A DNA stretch of 8,425 nt from Peptococcaceae bacterium (GCA_013336365.1 JAAXTT010000055.1:1-8425), one strand, 5' to 3'; shown: positions 1-6,769, counted from the first letter of the stretch. A program made the numbers and translations. The notes: a model not told the origin generated them from the sequence alone.

Positions 1-1261
1 TATTGGCATTGGAACTGTAGTCTCAGGTGCATATAAAATATTAACCGGAAATAAAGAGAACATAACCAAAAAAGTGGGGTGCAATATTGAAATTGCAGGC
101 ATTTTGGTTAAAAACATAGAAAAAAACAGGGGCCTTGAGTTGGATAAACGCCTGCTTACCGATAAGCCTGAAGATATTTTGGATAATAAGGAAATTGATA
201 TTTTAGTTGAGGTAATGGGCGGTATTGAGCTGGCTCGGGATTATGTTCTGAGAGGAATTAAAAACGGCAAGAGTATTGTTACTGCAAATAAGGACCTTCT
301 TGCCGTCCATGGCAAGGAAATTTTTGAGGCAGCAGAAGCAAGCAATGTGGATATATTATTTGAAGCCAGCGTTGGCGGGGGAATACCCATAATAAGACCA
401 TTGAAACACTGTCTAGCAGCCAATAGAATGATAGATGTGATGGGTATAATTAATGGCACAACCAATTATATGTTAACTAAGATGACCAATGAGGGATCAG
501 ATTTTGATGATGTATTGAAGGAAGCACAGGAAAAAGGTTTTGCTGAGGCTGATCCCACTTCAGATGTAGAGGGCTATGATGCTGCTCGCAAAATAGCCAT
601 ACTTGCCTCAATTGCTTTTAACACCAGAGTTACCTTTAAGGATGTATATGTTGAGGGCATTACCTGCATTACTAAGGAAGATATAGCCTATGCCAAGGAT
701 CTCAATTATCATATAAAGCTTTTGGGTATTGCCCGAGATACCGATGAGGGGGTAGAGGTCAGAGTCCATCCCTGTTTTGTGCCTATCTCTCATCCTTTAG
801 CCTCGGTTAATGATGCCTTTAATGCAATATTTGTTAGGGGAGATGCTGTCGGAGAGGCAATGTTTTACGGGCGAGGTGCTGGGGACATGCCCACCGGAAG
901 TGCCATTGCAGCCGATGTTATGGAGGCCTCCAGAAATAAGCTTAAAAATATCACTGGCGTAAATTGTACCTGCTATGAAAATAAACCTATTAAACCAATG
1001 GGACAGGTTGAAAGCAAATATTATGTCAGATTAAAGGTTCAGGATAAGCCGGGTGTTCTTGCGTCAATTGCTTTTGCACTTGGCAATAAAAATGTCAGTT
1101 TGGCTTCAGTTCTTCAAAAGCATACTGATGGTAATATGGCAGAGATTGTTTTGGTTACCCACCTAGTTAGGGAGCAGAATATTCAGGATGCGCTTTTGCT
1201 GGTTGAGGAGCTTCCCGGGGTAGGGGAAATTTGCAATCTCATTAGGGTCGTTGGTGAATAG
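1..1261 (+). CDS. hom: Homoserine dehydrogenase, 5'-truncated by the window edge
   Basis: Makes homoserine from aspartate semialdehyde with NAD(P)H, the branch step toward threonine and methionine; cytoplasmic. The reading frame is open to the left edge (first full codon at 2) and the first visible residues, GIGTVVSG, are the Rossmann nucleotide-binding loop. The GTG at 74 is therefore internal, and only about 10-15 N-terminal residues are missing. In the 419 visible residues, the TANKDLL segment (about 94-100) holds the first family catalytic lysine. The homoserine dehydrogenase signature spans about 175-197 (A-x3-G-F-A-x2-DP-x2-DVEGYD-x3-K) with the second lysine at its end. GRGAGDMPTGSA follows at about 290-301. 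A C-terminal ACT domain begins near 340 (YYVRLKVQDKPGVLA), which implies amino-acid feedback, as in the roughly 430-residue bacterial Hom proteins. Ends 12 bases before thrB, first gene of the visible operon; its promoter lies outside the window. Confidence 0.96.
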   Translation, partial: IGIGTVVSGAYKILTGNKENITKKVGCNIEIAGILVKNIEKNRGLELDKRLLTDKPEDILDNKEIDILVEVMGGIELARDYVLRGIKNGKSIVTANKDLLAVHGKEIFEAAEASNVDILFEASVGGGIPIIRPLKHCLAANRMIDVMGIINGTTNYMLTKMTNEGSDFDDVLKEAQEKGFAEADPTSDVEGYDAARKIAILASIAFNTRVTFKDVYVEGITCITKEDIAYAKDLNYHIKLLGIARDTDEGVEVRVHPCFVPISHPLASVNDAFNAIFVRGDAVGEAMFYGRGAGDMPTGSAIAADVMEASRNKLKNITGVNCTCYENKPIKPMGQVESKYYVRLKVQDKPGVLASIAFALGNKNVSLASVLQKHTDGNMAEIVLVTHLVREQNIQDALLLVEELPGVGEICNLIRVVGE

Positions 1262-1273
1262 AGGGGGATTACA

Positions 1274-2173
1274 ATGGTCCGGGTACAGGTACCTGCCACC
1301 ACAGCAAATTTAGGACCGGGTCTCGATTGTCTCGGGATGGCATTACATTTGCATAATATTGTGGAAATGTCAGTTATTTCAGCCGGGTTACAGATTGAAA
1401 TCCAGGGTGAAGGGTCTCCTGATCTTCCCAGACATGAGGAAAATTTGGTTTATAAGGCGGCAAATACGGTTTTTAAACAGGTAGGCTATGAATTTCCCGG
1501 TTTAAAAATCAAGCTTCAGAACAATATTCCTTTGGCAAAGGGTTTGGGCAGCAGCTCAGCTGCCATTGTTGGGGGAATGATAGCTGCAAATATTATAAGT
1601 GGCAATCAATTGGAGCAGAAAGAAATAATAAACCTTGCTTCAGGCATGGAGGGACACCCTGACAATGTAGCAGCAGCAGTTCTTGGCGGAATTGTGGTAG
1701 CGGTGCAGGCAGATGGGGAAATAAAATGTCATAGAATAAATCCCCCCAAGAAGTTAAAGGTTGCTTTGTCAATACCTGATTTTCCATTATTTACCAGGGT
1801 ATCCAGAGAGGTACTGCCTCAGCAAGTGCCTATAAATGATGTTGTGTTTAATTTAGGTAGAGTGGCCTTGTTAATATCAGCCCTATATTCAGGAGATATC
1901 AGTCAGCTTCAAATAGCCATGGAGGATCGGATACACCAGCCAAACCGCACAAATTTAGTGCCGGGCATGAAGAAGGTTTTTGCTGCTGCAAGACTTGCCG
2001 GGGCGAAAGGTATTTCATTGAGTGGCTCAGGACCCTCTATCATTGCTTATTCAGATAGTGATTTAGAATTAGTTTCCAGGGTAATGAGAGATACCTTCAG
2101 GCAGAACGGCATAATAGCGAAATCTTTAATCCTGGATATTTCACCAGCAGGGGCAAGGGCCTTTGCAATATAA
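1274..2173 (+). CDS. thrB: Homoserine kinase, GHMP family
   Basis: Phosphorylates homoserine with ATP to O-phosphohomoserine, the substrate of threonine synthase (not in the window). The 299 residues match the usual ThrB length. The N-terminal PATTANLGPGLDCLG block (7-21) is typical of ThrB. The GHMP ATP-binding loop PLAKGLGSSSAA lies at 86-97, EGHPDNVAAA at 126-135 and the third GHMP motif ISLSGSGPSIIA at 247-258. RIHQPNR (219-225) matches a conserved ThrB segment. The ATG start has a strong GAGGGGG ribosome-binding site at 1261-1267, overlapping the last base of the hom stop, so the two genes are probably translated from one message. No key motif looks damaged, so it should be an active kinase; this matters because a possible second homoserine kinase lies just beyond lysC. 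Confidence 0.95.
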   Translation: MVRVQVPATTANLGPGLDCLGMALHLHNIVEMSVISAGLQIEIQGEGSPDLPRHEENLVYKAANTVFKQVGYEFPGLKIKLQNNIPLAKGLGSSSAAIVGGMIAANIISGNQLEQKEIINLASGMEGHPDNVAAAVLGGIVVAVQADGEIKCHRINPPKKLKVALSIPDFPLFTRVSREVLPQQVPINDVVFNLGRVALLISALYSGDISQLQIAMEDRIHQPNRTNLVPGMKKVFAAARLAGAKGISLSGSGPSIIAYSDSDLELVSRVMRDTFRQNGIIAKSLILDISPAGARAFAI

Positions 2174-2212
2174 TTGTCAGTAAAGCAAGAAATAAAAAGG
2201 GTGGATGATTAC

Positions 2213-3427
2213 GTGCTTATTGTACAAAAATATGGGGGCAGTTCGGTTGCTGATGCACAGTGCATCAAAAGAGTGGCCTCCAGAATAACTAAGAATAAAA
2301 ATGAAGGTCATGAAATTGTGGTTGTAGTATCGGCAATGGGTGATACTACTGATTACCTTGTTGATTTGGTAAATGAGGTTACCGAAAACCCCGGTGAAAG
2401 AGAAATGGACATGCTTTTATCTACAGGGGAACAGGTTTCTATCGCTTTACTGGCCATGGCCGTAAAGGATTTGGGCTTTGATTCGATTTCAATGACTGGG
2501 GCTCAGGCAGGTATATATACTGACAGTGTACATACTAAGGCAAGAATAAAAGAAATCCAGTGTGATAGGCTCAGAGATGAGCTTGCAATGGGAAAAATAA
2601 TAATTGTAGCCGGATTTCAAGGATTAAATCATAGTGGTGATATTACAACTTTGGGCAGAGGTGGTTCCGATACTACGGCAGTAGCGTTGGCTATTGCCTT
2701 GGATGCTGATATCTGCGAAATATTTACTGATGTGGATGGAGTATATACTGCAGACCCCAGAATAGTCAGTGAGGCAGTGAAGCTTGATACTATTTCATAT
2801 GATGAAATGCTGGAGCTTGCTCATTTAGGGGCACAGGTTCTTCATCCAAGATCAGTAGAGCTTGCAAAGATTAATAATATCCCCTTACATGTAAGAAGCA
2901 GTTTTAATTTAAACTCGGGTACAATTGTTAAGGAGGTTGATAATATGGAGCAGGCTGTGGTTGTTACAGGAATAGCTCATGATTTAAATGTAGCAAGGAT
3001 AAGCTTATTTGATGTTCCGGATAAGCCGGGAATTGCTTGGAAGGTTTTTCAGGCATTAGCAGAAGCACATATAAATGTAGACATGATTATCCAAAGTGCA
3101 ATGGAGGATAATATTAATGATATTTCTTTTACCATTGGTGCTTCCGATCTAAGTATAGCCTTGAATTTAATGGACAGCATTAAGAATGATGTTGGTTTCT
3201 CAAGATATACCTGGGATGACAGTATTGCAAAGGTTTCTATTGTTGGAGCAGGTATGGCTACAAATCCTGGGGTAGCAGCAAGAATGTTTGGAGCTTTGGC
3301 TAAAAACAATATAAATCTGGACATGATTTCTACCTCTGAAATAAAGATTTCCTGTACTATAAATAACAATCAAGCAGTTGAGGCAGTAAATGCACTGCAT
3401 AAAGAGTTTAATTTGGATAAGAATTAA
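2213..3427 (+). CDS. lysC: Aspartate kinase, alpha subunit
   Basis: Phosphorylates aspartate to aspartyl-4-phosphate, the entry step to lysine, threonine and methionine. I choose the GTG at 2213 (404 residues) because it has an AAGGGTGG ribosome-binding site at 2198-2204 with 8-base spacing and starts the protein right at the usual LIVQKYGGSSVA. The frame can be extended to a TTG at 2174 directly after the thrB stop, but that site has only a poor, distant Shine-Dalgarno and would add 13 unconserved residues. The N-terminal kinase domain (1 to about 235) shows KYGGSS at 6-11 and the nucleotide-binding TTLGRGGSDTTA at 145-156. Two ACT domains follow, about 263-325 (DVPDKPGIAWKVF) and about 340-400 (GMATNPGVAARMF, ending TSEIKISCTI). 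These are expected to bind lysine and/or threonine; which one cannot be told from the sequence. Last gene of the operon. Confidence 0.95.
   Translation: MLIVQKYGGSSVADAQCIKRVASRITKNKNEGHEIVVVVSAMGDTTDYLVDLVNEVTENPGEREMDMLLSTGEQVSIALLAMAVKDLGFDSISMTGAQAGIYTDSVHTKARIKEIQCDRLRDELAMGKIIIVAGFQGLNHSGDITTLGRGGSDTTAVALAIALDADICEIFTDVDGVYTADPRIVSEAVKLDTISYDEMLELAHLGAQVLHPRSVELAKINNIPLHVRSSFNLNSGTIVKEVDNMEQAVVVTGIAHDLNVARISLFDVPDKPGIAWKVFQALAEAHINVDMIIQSAMEDNINDISFTIGASDLSIALNLMDSIKNDVGFSRYTWDDSIAKVSIVGAGMATNPGVAARMFGALAKNNINLDMISTSEIKISCTINNNQAVEAVNALHKEFNLDKN
2930..2947 (+). promoter_or_regulatory. Internal ribosome-binding site and start codon for LysC beta
   Basis: AAGGAGGT at 2930-2937 is a full-length match to the anti-Shine-Dalgarno sequence and sits 8 bases (counted from GGAGG) before the in-frame ATG at 2945. 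It is a better match than the site at the head of lysC itself (AAGGGTGG before GTG). In frame it encodes Lys-Glu-Val in the linker between the kinase and ACT domains. Confidence 0.75.
2945..3427 (+). CDS. lysC: Aspartate kinase beta subunit from an internal in-frame start
   Basis: An ATG in the lysC frame (Met245 of the 404-residue protein) is preceded by a full consensus Shine-Dalgarno and would give a 160-residue protein made only of the two ACT domains. Bacillus subtilis LysC is known to form an alpha2beta2 enzyme whose beta subunit, of very similar size, comes from an internal start at the equivalent place. What is seen here is the start and ribosome-binding site; that the product is made and joins the holoenzyme is inference from the family. 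The beta chain would lack all catalytic motifs and act in assembly and feedback binding. Confidence 0.7.
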   Translation: MEQAVVVTGIAHDLNVARISLFDVPDKPGIAWKVFQALAEAHINVDMIIQSAMEDNINDISFTIGASDLSIALNLMDSIKNDVGFSRYTWDDSIAKVSIVGAGMATNPGVAARMFGALAKNNINLDMISTSEIKISCTINNNQAVEAVNALHKEFNLDKN

Positions 3428-3455
3428 TCAAGAGTAATATTTTTCTATATGACAC

Positions 3456-3491
3456 ATAAGCACCGGCGCAATTTTTTGAGCCGGTGCTTAT
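3456..3491. terminator. Shared hairpin between convergent lysC and apgM
   Basis: A perfect 12-bp inverted repeat (arms 3456-3467 and 3480-3491, core AAGCACCGGC/GCCGGTGCTT) encloses a 12-base loop that contains six T residues. It lies 28 bases after the lysC stop and 21 bases beyond the apgM stop, so it can end transcription from both sides. Neither strand has a clean T-run directly after the stem; the + strand continues with AT-rich sequence and five T bases only at 3507-3511. It may be a weak or factor-aided bidirectional terminator, or serve mainly as a 3'-end stabiliser. Confidence 0.75.
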
Positions 3492-3512
3492 ATATTAATA
3501 TAATTATTTTTA

Positions 3513-4712
3513 CTATTCTTTAATGAATTTTTCCATAAGCTTATATCCATCCTGGATGAATATCCCTTTTGCGCCGTTGTCCTCACAGTAGGTAGCGTCC
3601 TTGTTGTCTAAAACATTTCGAGAGTCATAGATCACAAAGGGAACAGGTTCTGAGGTGTGAGTCATCAAAGATAAAGGAGTAGGATGATCCGGCAGAACCA
3701 TTATTTTAAAATCACCAAATTGCTTCATTTGCTCTAATATTGGCCCTACAATAAGCTGATCAATATTTTCAATTGCCTTGACTTTTTCATCAGTTTTGCC
3801 CTGATGACCTGCCTCATCAGGTGCCTCGACATGAAGGTAAACCATGTCTATCCCACTTTTAAAGGCATCTAAGGCAGCCTCTGCCTTTCCCCGGTAATTG
3901 GTATGAAAGGTCCCTGTTGCCCCTTCCACTTCGATAACCTTCATTTCTGCGGATATAGCGATACCTTTTAATAAATCTACGGCTGAAATCATCGCACCGG
4001 TGACCCCAAAGCGATCAGAAAACTTATCAATACTGGGGGTTTTTCCTTGTCCCCAAAACCAAACAGAGTTTCCGGGATTTGTTGAATTATTTGATTTGTT
4101 TATCCTGTGGTTGGAGAGAAACTCATTGCTTTTCTCCATGATAGACAATATTCTTTCTCCACCATTGCCTTTGGGCAAATAATCCCTGATATTTCTTCCC
4201 GATATATCATGAGGGGGAGTCAGGTCAGTATCATCAGGACCACCATCCCATACCATCAGATGACGATAACTGATTCCGGGATAGAATTTCATATTATCCT
4301 CATTAAGAAATTCACTGAGCTCGTTAATAAGTACAGCTGCATGCTCAGATTTTATTTCTCCGGCACTATAATCCACCATGGTTTTATTTTTGTATTCAGG
4401 CTCATTTGACACGGTAACCAAATTGCATCGGAAGGCAATATCGCGGTCGTTAAGTTTAACTCCCATGCTTACAGCCTCTAGGGGGGCTCTTCCTGTATAA
4501 TAGACATCCGGATCATAGCCCATTACTCCCAGGTTAGCAACATCGCTGCCGGGGGGAAGACCATCCGGAACTGTCTTTGCTAAACCCATGATTCCACCTT
4601 GGGCCAAACGATCAATATTGGGAATATTGGCATATTGAAGAGGTGTTTTTCCTCCCAGTGCCTCCACCTTAAGATCGGCCATACCATCTCCCAAAATCAC
4701 TAGGTATTTCAT
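3513..4712 (-). CDS. apgM: ApgM-like cofactor-independent phosphoglycerate mutase / proposed homoserine kinase
   Basis: Member of the alkaline-phosphatase-like metalloenzyme superfamily, ApgM branch (399 residues, normal length). Some members interconvert 3- and 2-phosphoglycerate; bacterial members next to threonine genes have been proposed as homoserine kinases. Metal-site residues are visible: Asp9 in GDGMAD, the phospho-accepting Ser56 in PPGSDVANLG, Asp299 and His303 in APDEAGHQG, Asp342-His343 in LPDHPTPL, and His352 in MTHTSEPVPF. YYTGRAPLEA (71-80) is also characteristic. The start is the ATG at 4712 with GGAGG 11 bases upstream (4724-4728). A TTG at 4730 would begin inside that ribosome-binding site and is rejected. 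It is convergent with lysC and divergent from miaB, so it is a single-gene unit. The segment at residues 202-215, before WFWGQG, looks shorter than I recall for the family. The fold is secure; the substrate is not. Confidence 0.85.
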   Translation of the reverse strand: MKYLVILGDGMADLKVEALGGKTPLQYANIPNIDRLAQGGIMGLAKTVPDGLPPGSDVANLGVMGYDPDVYYTGRAPLEAVSMGVKLNDRDIAFRCNLVTVSNEPEYKNKTMVDYSAGEIKSEHAAVLINELSEFLNEDNMKFYPGISYRHLMVWDGGPDDTDLTPPHDISGRNIRDYLPKGNGGERILSIMEKSNEFLSNHRINKSNNSTNPGNSVWFWGQGKTPSIDKFSDRFGVTGAMISAVDLLKGIAISAEMKVIEVEGATGTFHTNYRGKAEAALDAFKSGIDMVYLHVEAPDEAGHQGKTDEKVKAIENIDQLIVGPILEQMKQFGDFKIMVLPDHPTPLSLMTHTSEPVPFVIYDSRNVLDNKDATYCEDNGAKGIFIQDGYKLMEKFIKE

Positions 4713-4755
4713 TTTTTTAGTAGCCTCCAAAGCATTTATTTGTCGACAGACATAT

Positions 4756-4782
4756 ATTTTATTGGATATTTCTCTATATCAA
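4756..4782 (-). promoter_or_regulatory. apgM: Possible apgM promoter
   Basis: On the minus strand, TTGATA (4777-4782) and TAAAAT (4756-4761) resemble -35 and -10 boxes and would start transcription near 4749, about 37 bases before the apgM ATG. The spacer is 15 bases, shorter than the preferred 17, and the region is very AT-rich, so a chance match is quite possible. Confidence 0.35.
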
Positions 4783-4818
4783 TAGATAATTCCTTCCCTT
4801 TGGCAATTTAATAATGGG

Positions 4819-4849
4819 TTGTATTTCAGTTTAATATCTGTGATATAAT
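4819..4849 (+). promoter_or_regulatory. miaB: miaB promoter with extended -10
   Basis: A perfect TATAAT at 4844-4849 is preceded by TGA at 4841-4843, giving an extended -10 (TGnTATAAT). A possible -35, TTGTAT at 4819-4824, sits at a long 19-base spacing, which the extended -10 would tolerate. Predicted transcription start is near 4856, giving a leader of about 28 bases before the miaB TTG. Expected to drive miaB and the downstream YlbF-family gene. Confidence 0.65.
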
Positions 4850-4883
4850 GGAAAATAGTAAATTTACATGAGATGGTGAGCCT

Positions 4884-6209
4884 TTGAAGTATTATCAGGT
4901 GGTTACTTATGGCTGTCAGATGAATGAAAATGATACTGAAAAAATTCACGGTATTTTGGAATCAATGGGGCACCAGGAGACTGAAAATCTGGAAAAAACA
5001 GATATATTCTTGATAAATACCTGCTGTGTAAGAGAAACTGCCGAGAACAAGGTCTTTGGATTGTTGGGTCGTCTTAAAAAGATAAAGGAATCAAGACCCA
5101 GCATGGTGATTGGTGTAGGGGGCTGTATGACACAGCTGGCAGAAACTGCTGAGCACATAAGAAAACGATTTCCCTTTGTTAACTTAATATATGGTACAGG
5201 TTGCCTTCATAACCTTCCTGATATGATTGACAGAGCTCTTGCGGGAAGTAAAACATTAATTGATTCAGGACAGCCTGAAGGCATTTTCGAAGCTATCCCA
5301 ACTAAAAGAAAAGATGGCATAAAGGCATGGGTGCCTGTAATATATGGCTGCGATAACTTCTGTACCTATTGTATAGTACCTTTTGTTAGGGGTAGAGAGA
5401 GAAGTCGAAGGTCTGAAGATATTATTGCCGAGCTAAAAGAATTGGCAGAAAAGGGTTATAAAGAAGTTACTCTTCTGGGGCAAAATGTTAATTCCTATGG
5501 TAAGGATTTTAAAGGGTCAGGTGATTCCTCTGATTTTTCAGAGCTTATATTGGCCGCTGAAAAAGTGGAGGGTATAGAGAGAATAAGATTTATGACCTCT
5601 CACCCCAAGGATTTCAATGATCGTTTAATTGAGGCTATAGGCAACAGCAATAAAATTTGTGAGCATATCCACATCCCGGTTCAGTCCGGAAGCAATAGAG
5701 TATTAGCACTGATGAATAGAGGTTATGATCGGGATTATTACTTGGATTTGGTTGCAAGGATAAGAAAGGATCTGCCAAAAGTATCAATCACATCAGACAT
5801 TATGGTTGGGTTCCCCGGTGAGACGGACCAGGATTTTATGGATACTTTGGATTTATTGGAAAAAGTCAGATATGACACAGTATACACCTTTGTTTATAAT
5901 AGACGTAAGGGAACACCGGCTGAAAAAATGATAAATCAAGTTAGTGAACAGGAAAAACGCAGACGGATTGAAGCCTTGATTAAAATGCAGAATGAAATTT
6001 CCTTGGAGAGTAATTCCAAGGAAATTGGCTCAGTTTATGAAATTCTGATAGAGGGAGCCAGCAGGGCCAATGATGAGGTAATGATTGGCAGAACAAAGAC
6101 AAATAAACTTGTATTAGTTTCCGGGTTAACTAAAGGGGCAGGTGAAATCATCAGAGCTAGGATAGTTAGCTATTCTCTCTCCCATTTAGATGCAGTATGC
6201 CTTGATTAA
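4884..6209 (+). CDS. miaB: tRNA-2-methylthio-N6-dimethylallyladenosine synthase MiaB
   Basis: Radical-SAM methylthiotransferase that adds the 2-methylthio group to i6A37 of tRNAs reading UNN codons. The 441 residues match the family length. The N-terminal UPF0004 domain carries the auxiliary [4Fe-4S] cysteines Cys11 (YGCQMN), Cys47 (NTCCVRE) and Cys81 (GGCMTQ). The radical-SAM core has the CxxxCxxC triad Cys156/160/163 (GCDNFCTYC), followed by VPFVRGRERSR. HIHIPVQSGS and MVGFPGET are further family blocks, and a C-terminal TRAM RNA-binding domain covers about 376-440. NTCCVRE followed by TAENKVFG is typical of MiaB rather than RimO or MtaB. The start must be the TTG at 4884: an in-frame TGA at 4869 closes the frame and no ATG or GTG lies between it and the conserved N terminus. 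The ribosome-binding site is weak (GGTGAG, 4875-4880). Likely cotranscribed with the next gene, 55 bases on. Confidence 0.96.
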   Translation: MKYYQVVTYGCQMNENDTEKIHGILESMGHQETENLEKTDIFLINTCCVRETAENKVFGLLGRLKKIKESRPSMVIGVGGCMTQLAETAEHIRKRFPFVNLIYGTGCLHNLPDMIDRALAGSKTLIDSGQPEGIFEAIPTKRKDGIKAWVPVIYGCDNFCTYCIVPFVRGRERSRRSEDIIAELKELAEKGYKEVTLLGQNVNSYGKDFKGSGDSSDFSELILAAEKVEGIERIRFMTSHPKDFNDRLIEAIGNSNKICEHIHIPVQSGSNRVLALMNRGYDRDYYLDLVARIRKDLPKVSITSDIMVGFPGETDQDFMDTLDLLEKVRYDTVYTFVYNRRKGTPAEKMINQVSEQEKRRRIEALIKMQNEISLESNSKEIGSVYEILIEGASRANDEVMIGRTKTNKLVLVSGLTKGAGEIIRARIVSYSLSHLDAVCLD

Positions 6210-6264
6210 TACTTAGCCCGGGTTTATTGCTTTTCTTTACAAACAATTCTTCCGGAGGTGTAAC

Positions 6265-6642
6265 ATGTCCATATTAAAAAAAGCTAAAGAATTGGGTGAG
6301 GCTATTGCTTCCTCAGTTGAACTGGAAAAAATGAAGAATGCTGAGCTGGCCATGATGAATGATTCAGAAGCCAGTAATTTGGTAGCTGAATTCAATAATA
6401 GACAGAGATTTTTTATTGAGCTTAGTGACAAGGGTGAGGAACTAACTGCGGAACAACTGACAGAGGTTGAGGAGATGGAAAAAAGAGTTATGGATAATGA
6501 ATTGATCGTAACCTTTTTTCGCAAGCAGCAAAATTTTGAAAGAATCCTGGAGGAAATTAATGATATAATTGCCAGATCTATTGCCGGAGACAATTTGGAA
6601 TGTGATGATGAGGATTGTAGCTCTTGTGACGGATGCAATTAA
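6265..6642 (+). CDS. YlbF/YmcA-family protein with a C-terminal cysteine cluster
   Basis: A 125-residue, Glu/Lys-rich, mostly helical protein of the YlbF/YmcA (Com_YlbF) type, with a strong GGAGGTG ribosome-binding site at 6254-6260, 4 bases before the ATG. Residues 1 to about 107 show the family pattern: a first helix (KKAKELGEAIASS), then EFNNRQRFF, ELTAEQ, and a final helix through NFERILEEINDIIARSI. The tail carries four cysteines, Cys113, 118, 121 and 124, spaced C-x4-C-x2-C-x2-C and rich in Asp/Glu. In B. subtilis, YmcA (RicA), YlbF (RicF) and YaaT (RicT) form an Fe-S-bearing complex affecting RNase Y processing, competence and biofilm formation, and ymcA lies between miaB and mutS. Position thus favours the YmcA role and the tail suits cluster binding, but which paralogue this is cannot be settled here. 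No membrane segment or signal peptide. Confidence 0.85.
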   Translation: MSILKKAKELGEAIASSVELEKMKNAELAMMNDSEASNLVAEFNNRQRFFIELSDKGEELTAEQLTEVEEMEKRVMDNELIVTFFRKQQNFERILEEINDIIARSIAGDNLECDDEDCSSCDGCN

Positions 6643-6665
6643 TATGTCAAGTTGTTTATATTGTT

Positions 6666-6716
6666 GAATAACCAGTAACCGAGATTAATTCGGCCACTGG
6701 TTATTCTTTGATTTTA
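6666..6716 (+). terminator. Rho-independent terminator after the miaB operon
   Basis: A perfect 11-bp inverted repeat (GAATAACCAGT at 6666-6676 with ACTGGTTATTC at 6696-6706) encloses a smaller stem, CCGA/TCGG (6679-6682 with 6690-6693), and is followed by the T-rich tract TTTGATTTTA at 6707-6716. It begins 24 bases after the YlbF-family stop and separates that gene from the mutS promoter. Confidence 0.88.
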
Positions 6717-6722
6717 TATGAA

Positions 6723-6751
6723 TTTTTGAAACCGAGCCCCTGTGTTATAAT
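6723..6751 (+). promoter_or_regulatory. mutS: mutS promoter with extended -10
   Basis: A perfect TATAAT at 6746-6751 is preceded by TGT at 6743-6745, an extended -10. The -35 region is poor: TTTTTG at 6723-6728 has 17-base spacing, while the better TTGAAA at 6726-6731 is only 14 bases away. The predicted start near 6757-6759 falls within the ribosome-binding site of mutS, leaving only about 11-13 leader bases. Confidence 0.6.
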
Positions 6752-6769
6752 ATCCGGGGAGGGAAATTG

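Noticed and set aside
74..76. GTG as the start of hom
   Set aside because: The frame continues to the left edge and the upstream 24 codons encode the Rossmann GxG motif that Hom requires.
3049..3369. 106-codon minus-strand frame opposite the lysC ACT domains
   Set aside because: It mirrors well-conserved ACT coding sequence and has no recognisable product; the hydrophobic look comes from the complementary codons.
4107..4409. 100-codon plus-strand frame inside apgM
   Set aside because: It is antisense to conserved apgM sequence and has no family resemblance.
4741..4748. TGTCGACA palindrome in the apgM-miaB intergenic region as an operator
   Set aside because: It is only 8 bases, its flanks do not extend the symmetry, and there is no second copy in the window; chance is a sufficient explanation.
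4713..4883. Riboswitch or T-box in the apgM/miaB intergenic region
   Set aside because: It is only 171 bases, AT-rich, and I see no conserved T-box or riboswitch core and no terminator hairpin ahead of either gene.
6210..6264. Separate promoter or terminator between miaB and the YlbF-family gene
   Set aside because: A TTTACA-like box is present but no -10 follows, and CCCGGG is too short a dyad; cotranscription is simpler.
6237..6638. 133-codon open frame on the minus strand, fully opposite the YlbF-family gene
   Set aside because: The translation is Ser/Leu-rich low-complexity, resembles no family I know, and lies opposite a gene with a strong ribosome-binding site and clear family pattern.
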